A stretch of DNA of 64,000 nucleotides. It comes from Diphasiastrum complanatum. Taxonomy: Eukaryota; Streptophyta; Lycopodiopsida; Lycopodiales; Lycopodiaceae. The stretch spans positions 41,269,368 through 41,333,367 of the forward strand of contig CM055103.1 in assembly GCA_029204225.1 (NCBI GenBank). The letters run 5' to 3'. Shown here piece by piece: positions 59,759-64,000 of this stretch; within the stretch, counting starts at the first letter, position 1, and every line of letters begins with the position of its first letter. A program made the position numbers and the translations under genes. The notes below the pieces were generated by a model. It did not search any database. It worked only from the letters and a program-made list of their open reading frames with translations, and was not told where the DNA came from.

Positions 59759-61249
59759 CTAGATATGTAGATCGTCCAGTAGAGGGGGTGGGGCACGAGG
59801 GATAAACTCACGCCAAAAGGCACCAGAGGAGGAGCTGAGAAGGAGGTTCACAAGACGGTTACCTTCGGAGTCATCATAGGCACGTTTTTTGCGACGGAGT
59901 GTACGATTGTACAATTGTCGTGAGGAGCGGAGATGGCGGGCGTGGAAACGAGCATGTGTGACAGAGTGGTGAAGGGATCGGCATTCCACATCATACCATG
60001 GTGGATGGAAAGGTCGGGATGAATGTGGATGCACTGGTTTGTGTTTATGAGGTTTAGAGGGGAAAGCGAAAGTAGCAGCGGTGTGGAGACAGGTGGTGAG
60101 GAAGGCGGCTTGTGACTCAAGCGGTTCACTGTGTGGAAAAGAGTGAAGTAAGGAGGCGAGAGATTCCTGGTAGAGTGGGATGGAGAGCGGGTGGAAGGTG
60201 TATTTGGGTGCACGGGGAAGGATGGACTGGTGTAGAGGTTGTAATGGTGGAAGGTGGCCAATAGCGAAGGATGAGAACAAATGATCAGAGAGGGTGGTAG
60301 GGGAGATATGGAATCTATGAATGAGAGGGATGGATGACGGTGACCCCATGAGGTAATCAACCACACTATGACCGCCACTGTGAGGGTGACAAGTATAACT
60401 GCCAAAATTAGGCCAGTGAGGTAGGCCATTATAAATGGCTAACTCATGTGCCTCACCAAACTGTAGCAGGTACTCACCATATGAGGTAATAGGTCCCGGT
60501 CCATCATCAGAAAACCTGGTGATCTCCAAGTTGTCACTATCAAGGGCATGGAGTCGCATCTGATCTGTAGCATCATGGAACTCTGTCTGTCGTGAAGCTG
60601 TCCGGGCATTAAAATCCCCAGTGAGGAAAATATGCCCTCGCTCTGCAAATCTGATGATATCCACCGAAAGGTCCAAATAAGGTGAGCCAACACCCTCAAC
60701 AAAGGAGGAGGACTTTGGAGGAAAATAGTAGGCAGCAATGAAGATATCCCTGTCCAAACCAATCGCTCGTCCTGTGATACGAAGCCAAATATACCGTGCA
60801 TGCTCATCATGCCTGACAAACTCAAACATCTGATGGAGGGACTCTTTGTGTAGACAAGCCACTCCTCCCGAACCACGGCCACTTGCTGATCTAGTCTCAG
60901 ATCTGCACACTGAATCCCATCTGTATCCCGAGAAGGTGGGTAAACCGCGCACCTGGCTCTCGTGAGTCTCCATGAAAAACAATAGGTCTTGACCAGTGCT
61001 AAAGTCAATCAGATCGCCTGCTGTAGAAGATGAGTGGATAAGCACCAGGGGCAGGGGGTGGGTGGGTTCCAACGAGGGCAGGGGGTGGGCAGGTAGCGAA
61101 TGCAGGGGGGGGCTTGCATCGAGGACAGGGTCTGGACCAACCTTGAGGGCAGGGGGTGAGCGGACAGCTGGGGGGGGGGGGGGGTTCCAGCGAGGACAGG
61201 GGGTGGGCGGACAGCGAGGGGGGGGGGGGGAGCCACGGAGGGGAGCCAT
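59759..61249 (-). pseudogene. LINE ORF2: Pro-rich leader and APE endonuclease
   Basis: After a Pro-rich repeat head comes LLFFMETHESQVRGLPTFSG, WDSVCRSETRSASGRGSGGV, the catalytic IFLTGDFNARTASRQ (GDFNA), YTCHPHSGGHSVVDYLMGS and TTLSDHLF (SDH). This is the exonuclease-endonuclease-phosphatase fold that nicks target DNA to start reverse transcription. A single UAG (59759-59761) separates it from RT in the same frame. Confidence 0.88.
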
Positions 61250-61262
61250 AGCTGAGAGAGGG
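61040..61262 (-). repeat. G/C-skewed tandem repeats at LINE 5' end
   Basis: Imperfect 36-bp or so units (plus strand GAGGACAGGGGGTGGGC) with G runs of 15 and 11 near 61172-61187 and 61221-61231. In the LINE sense they encode repeated PTPCPRWNPPPPP. The plus strand is strongly G-quadruplex prone. Confidence 0.8.
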
Positions 61263-61284
61263 AGGATCGGCGAGGGTCAGGTAC

Positions 61285-61296
61285 GGAGAGAGAGAG

Positions 61297-61328
<32 letters not shown>
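61285..61328. repeat. (GA)n microsatellite at LINE 5' edge
   Basis: A GA tract with one TA interruption at about 61299. It reads (CU)n in the CAF transcript and lies immediately upstream of the LINE 5' end. Confidence 0.95.
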
Positions 61329-61331
<3 letters not shown>

Positions 61332-61585
61332 ACGAGTCTCCAATAGGAGGGCATGAGTTTTCTCTATGTAACCGATACATAAAGGAGATTTATGAGGGAT
61401 CATGTCCCTTGGCAATTGATCCAGTGGACCTTAATAAGTTTTCCCCTTGAATAGACCAACACTTTGGGGCTCCAAGTGCCCATTTAACTAATTATTCCAA
61501 GTTGCGATTCATCATTCAATAACTACCAATATCAACGAGTCATAATGAAACATCATATTACAAGACCAATATTATAAATTTAAAC

Positions 61586-61936
61586 CAATGATGCAGTGCA
61601 TGTTCCGGATCGTGATCGATCACGATCCGGACCACAATCCGAGAATTTCCATTAGGGTTTCCCTGATCCCAAAAAAAAATTGTTTATTTTTTTCAAAAGT
61701 TGCCAATGTAAGTATCATGTGAAAGGATTTCAGAAAAGCAATTCTTATGCAGTTCTGTTGCTTGCTTTCAGATGGTTAACCCACAAATTAGAAAACTTTT
61801 CAAAAAACTTTTCAGAAACCTGCAGCTATAATCTGCTATTCATTTCAATAGTAACCAACAGTGGATGTGGACATTGCCCGATGAAAAAAAAAATTGCAAA
61901 TCCTTTTGCAACGGATCACGATCCGCTGCAACATTG
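61586..61936. mobile_element. 351-bp hAT-type MITE with perfect 8-bp target duplication
   Basis: Flanked by ATTTAAAC on both sides (61578-61585 and 61937-61944). The ends are inverted: CAATGATGCAG on the left and CAATGTTGCAG on the right, one mismatch in 11. Just inside both lies CGGATCGTGATC, 9 bp deeper on the left. A perfect 26-bp palindrome spans 61605-61630. There is no coding capacity. The 8-bp duplication and CA-starting ends define hAT. Confidence 0.92.
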
Positions 61937-61944
61937 ATTTAAAC

Positions 61945-63055
61945 ACAATACATCATAAGTGACGAGACGACACTATTAATAAATAATAGAAATATGCGCT
62001 ACATGGAGAAAAGGAGAACAAAGCAAGAAAACATAGGAAACTATTGAAATGACAATATGAGACAACTAAACCCAAACTTTACGATTAGAACATCAAGTAA
62101 GATGAGTTGGGTTTGATTATAAATTCACTATAGGGGCATGCGCACCCTCAAAAAATATATCGATGATTACAAATAGTTGGCCAATACTTGAACGAAAATC
62201 CATGAAAATTTGCATGTTCGCCGGAATGGCCAAAAAATATCTGTTAGTACAATTTTCAATTTGAGAAGATGCCAATAGGTCAAACTCAGAACAAAAAACA
62301 ACTTGCAACAAAAAAAGTTATTAGGATCCATCTCAAACCAATAATATAAAAGAAGAAAAGACTTCTTACCTAGCAAGCACTATTTGTGATCTCATCAGTA
62401 CCTATGCATAAGTTGCTATCTATACTTCAAGAGAAATTAAGCTCTCTTCGGTAGACCCAGTGCTAACTAAGAAGCAATTGACAAGCAACAAGAAAATTAA
62501 GAACAAAACAAAACATAAGAAGAAAATAAAATCAAGGACATGGACCTTAATTTTTAAACAAGAAATAGTCAAAATACAAAATAACATAATATGCCTCTTG
62601 CAAGGCCTTAGCTACAAACGAAATTGCCTTCTTGATCACACCATCCTCAGCTTCTTTGAAGACATAAAACTCTTATATGGACATAAATTTGAAATTGGTG
62701 GAGCCACTTCAAGAAGCCTCCCCCCATTTCACAAGGAGTGAGAGTTGCCCCTAGGTGGCATTGAAAAGGGCCAAGCTAGGGTAAGTCAAGATACCCTGGG
62801 ACCTCTTGGAGTATTGGGGGGTAAGTGGTGGGCCTTCTCTCTCTCTTCAAATAAAAACCATAAATACCTTATCTAATTTGAATTTAGATAGTAAATGCTT
62901 TGCCCTCCAAATGAAAAGGGGCTTTCACATAGAATGACTTGAAAAAACCTAAGCTTTCAAACTGGGAGATAAGTGCAAATTTTAAAATGGCCACTCTTCC
63001 ATGTGAAACTACCCTAACTATATAATAATGAAGTCATCTAGAGCATGATGCATAC
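61945..63055. other. no gene recognised (CAF intron 1, 5' part)
   Basis: AT-rich intron sequence ending at the CAF exon 1 donor (GTATGC on the minus strand). No transposon domain is recognised. Confidence 0.5.
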
Positions 63056-64000
63056 CGAGATTGATTTGACGCTGCTCTTTGTTGCAGATTTCCACTAGCC
63101 TTGTGATTTCTTCCTTGGTAAGAGGCTCTCCTAAAATCTCTTCTCTTGATTGTGCAATCTTGGGGCCCTCACCTCCTTTATAAGGTCCTGGAGGATGAAC
63201 TGCCTTTACCCCTTTCTTTCCAGGTGGGGGAGGATTGAATGTGTCGAGTTCCTTGGGCTTCTTTTTGCTTTTGGGCAATGGAGCACGACCCGTCCATGGG
63301 CGAGGCATGGTGGTAGGGCCGAAGGGTGAAAACTGTGGCTCACGAAAACCTATGGGATTCAGTTTAGGGGTTTCACTATAGCTGAATTGGAACTCAAAAG
63401 GTAACTCTGAGGCTGGCATTGTTGCAGGATCTGTAAAAATCTCAGGCTTTTTCTTTGCAAATTGTCGTCTTGGAGGAAAAGATGACTGCTGATCAGCATG
63501 GAAAGATGTGGCAGGAATGGGCATAGAGTTGTCTTCTGGTTTTGACTGCCTGGTGAAGGACGAGTCCAATTCCTCAGAAGAAGAAACCTCATGGCTGTCC
63601 AAGACAGCAACTTTTGAATGCAGATACTTCCTGTTTGAGGGGTTTTTGTCAAAGATGCGCTTGGAGTTTCCTCTCTTGGAATACTTCGAAAATTTTCCTG
63701 GAATTGATGGACGCGACGAAACCGAGCGCGATCCGATCGACCTAAAAATTTGTCGAGGCGATATGAACTTGTCGCTAGAAACAGAAACAATCCCAGACTT
63801 GCCCACAGCAGTTCCGCCTTTGAATGATAACTGCTTGTCATCAGAAGAAGGATAAGTCGGAGCATTAGAAAGCAAATCAAAAGGTCTGGCTGACGACATG
63901 CCTGAAGGTGCAGCTGAACCGTATTGTCTTGAGGAAGCTGGTGACAAGTTTCCATCCTTACTTGGGAAATACCTCGGGGAACCCCTATCTTCAGCTGAGA
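63056..64000 (-). CDS. CAF: CAF exon 1 (partial): N-terminal region and start of CRM domain 1
   Basis: The frame is open to the window edge ([20 protein letters not shown]...). A Ser/Pro/Lys-rich, low-conservation region of about 270 residues is followed by the CAF hallmark: [20 protein letters not shown], then [20 protein letters not shown] and QRQINLG. That is the beginning of CRM domain 1. The exon ends at a GTATGC donor after the first base of a Gly codon (phase 1). The initiator Met and transit peptide lie beyond base 64000. Confidence 0.9.

Larger units (their letters stand above)
57266..61284 (-). mobile_element. nearly full-length LINE (non-LTR retrotransposon)
   Basis: About 4.0 kb: a Pro-rich 5' region with tandem repeats, an APE endonuclease, RT and C-terminal zinc motif all in one reading frame, a 3' UTR, the hairpin ATGCCTTTTGGCAT (minus), GACATTAATAAAG, and a (CTTT)n tail. 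A (CT)n tract (minus sense) lies at its 5' edge, 61285-61328. No separate ORF1 is evident. It is in the same orientation as the CAF gene, in intron 1. Confidence 0.9.

Overview
This is nuclear DNA from a land plant with an intron-rich, transposon-laden genome. The evidence is two plant-type genes, Ty1/copia and Ty3/gypsy elements with plant-type primer-binding sites, APE-type LINEs, a hAT transposase relic and long (CT)n tracts. The very large, repeat-filled introns would fit a fern, lycophyte or gymnosperm better than a compact angiosperm, but that is inference; I cannot name the species. I see no bacterial, organellar or viral genes.

Layout. 1-9.7 kb: decayed retrotransposons. These are a gypsy integrase tail, a copia integrase fragment, and a long copia element with PBS, gag, protease, integrase, RT and RNase H. 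Its 3' LTR (7101-8470) contains a piece of foreign coding sequence. 10.0-11.1 kb: an intact single-exon F-box/kelch-like gene on the minus strand. 11.5-15 kb: low-information DNA with a 73-bp tandem duplication, a 136-bp (CT)n tract and a possible SINE. 15.0-26.5 kb: a pile of interrupted LTR elements. In order these are a copia LTR and gag, a gypsy LTR-leader-gag-protease-RT, a minus-strand copia gag and LTR, a plus-strand copia RT fragment, and a minus-strand LTR.

28.06-64.0 kb: one minus-strand gene fills the rest of the window. Five exons encode a CRS2-associated factor (CAF1/CAF2 type, two CRM domains), a chloroplast group II intron splicing factor in characterised plants. The five exons join in frame with GT-AG introns of about 10.6, 1.2, 19.3 and 2.7 kb. 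At least 731 codons are visible; the 5' end lies beyond base 64000. Everything else from 28.8 to 63.0 kb is intronic: copia, gypsy, LINE and hAT elements, a LARD-like nested element, a 351-bp hAT MITE with a perfect 8-bp target duplication, and microsatellites.

Most interesting signals. (1) The split CAF gene has matched exon length and phase in its two CRM repeats. (2) A LINE family has copies ending in a covarying hairpin, an AATAAA-containing segment and a pyrimidine repeat tail, and (CT)n often sits at its 5' junctions too. (3) (GA)n tracts (transcript sense) lie about 25-35 nt upstream of the acceptors of the two largest introns, with complementary (CU)n farther upstream in the same introns. 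(4) An inverted pair of copia LTRs flanks CAF exons 2 and 3. (5) A host-like coding fragment sits inside an LTR.
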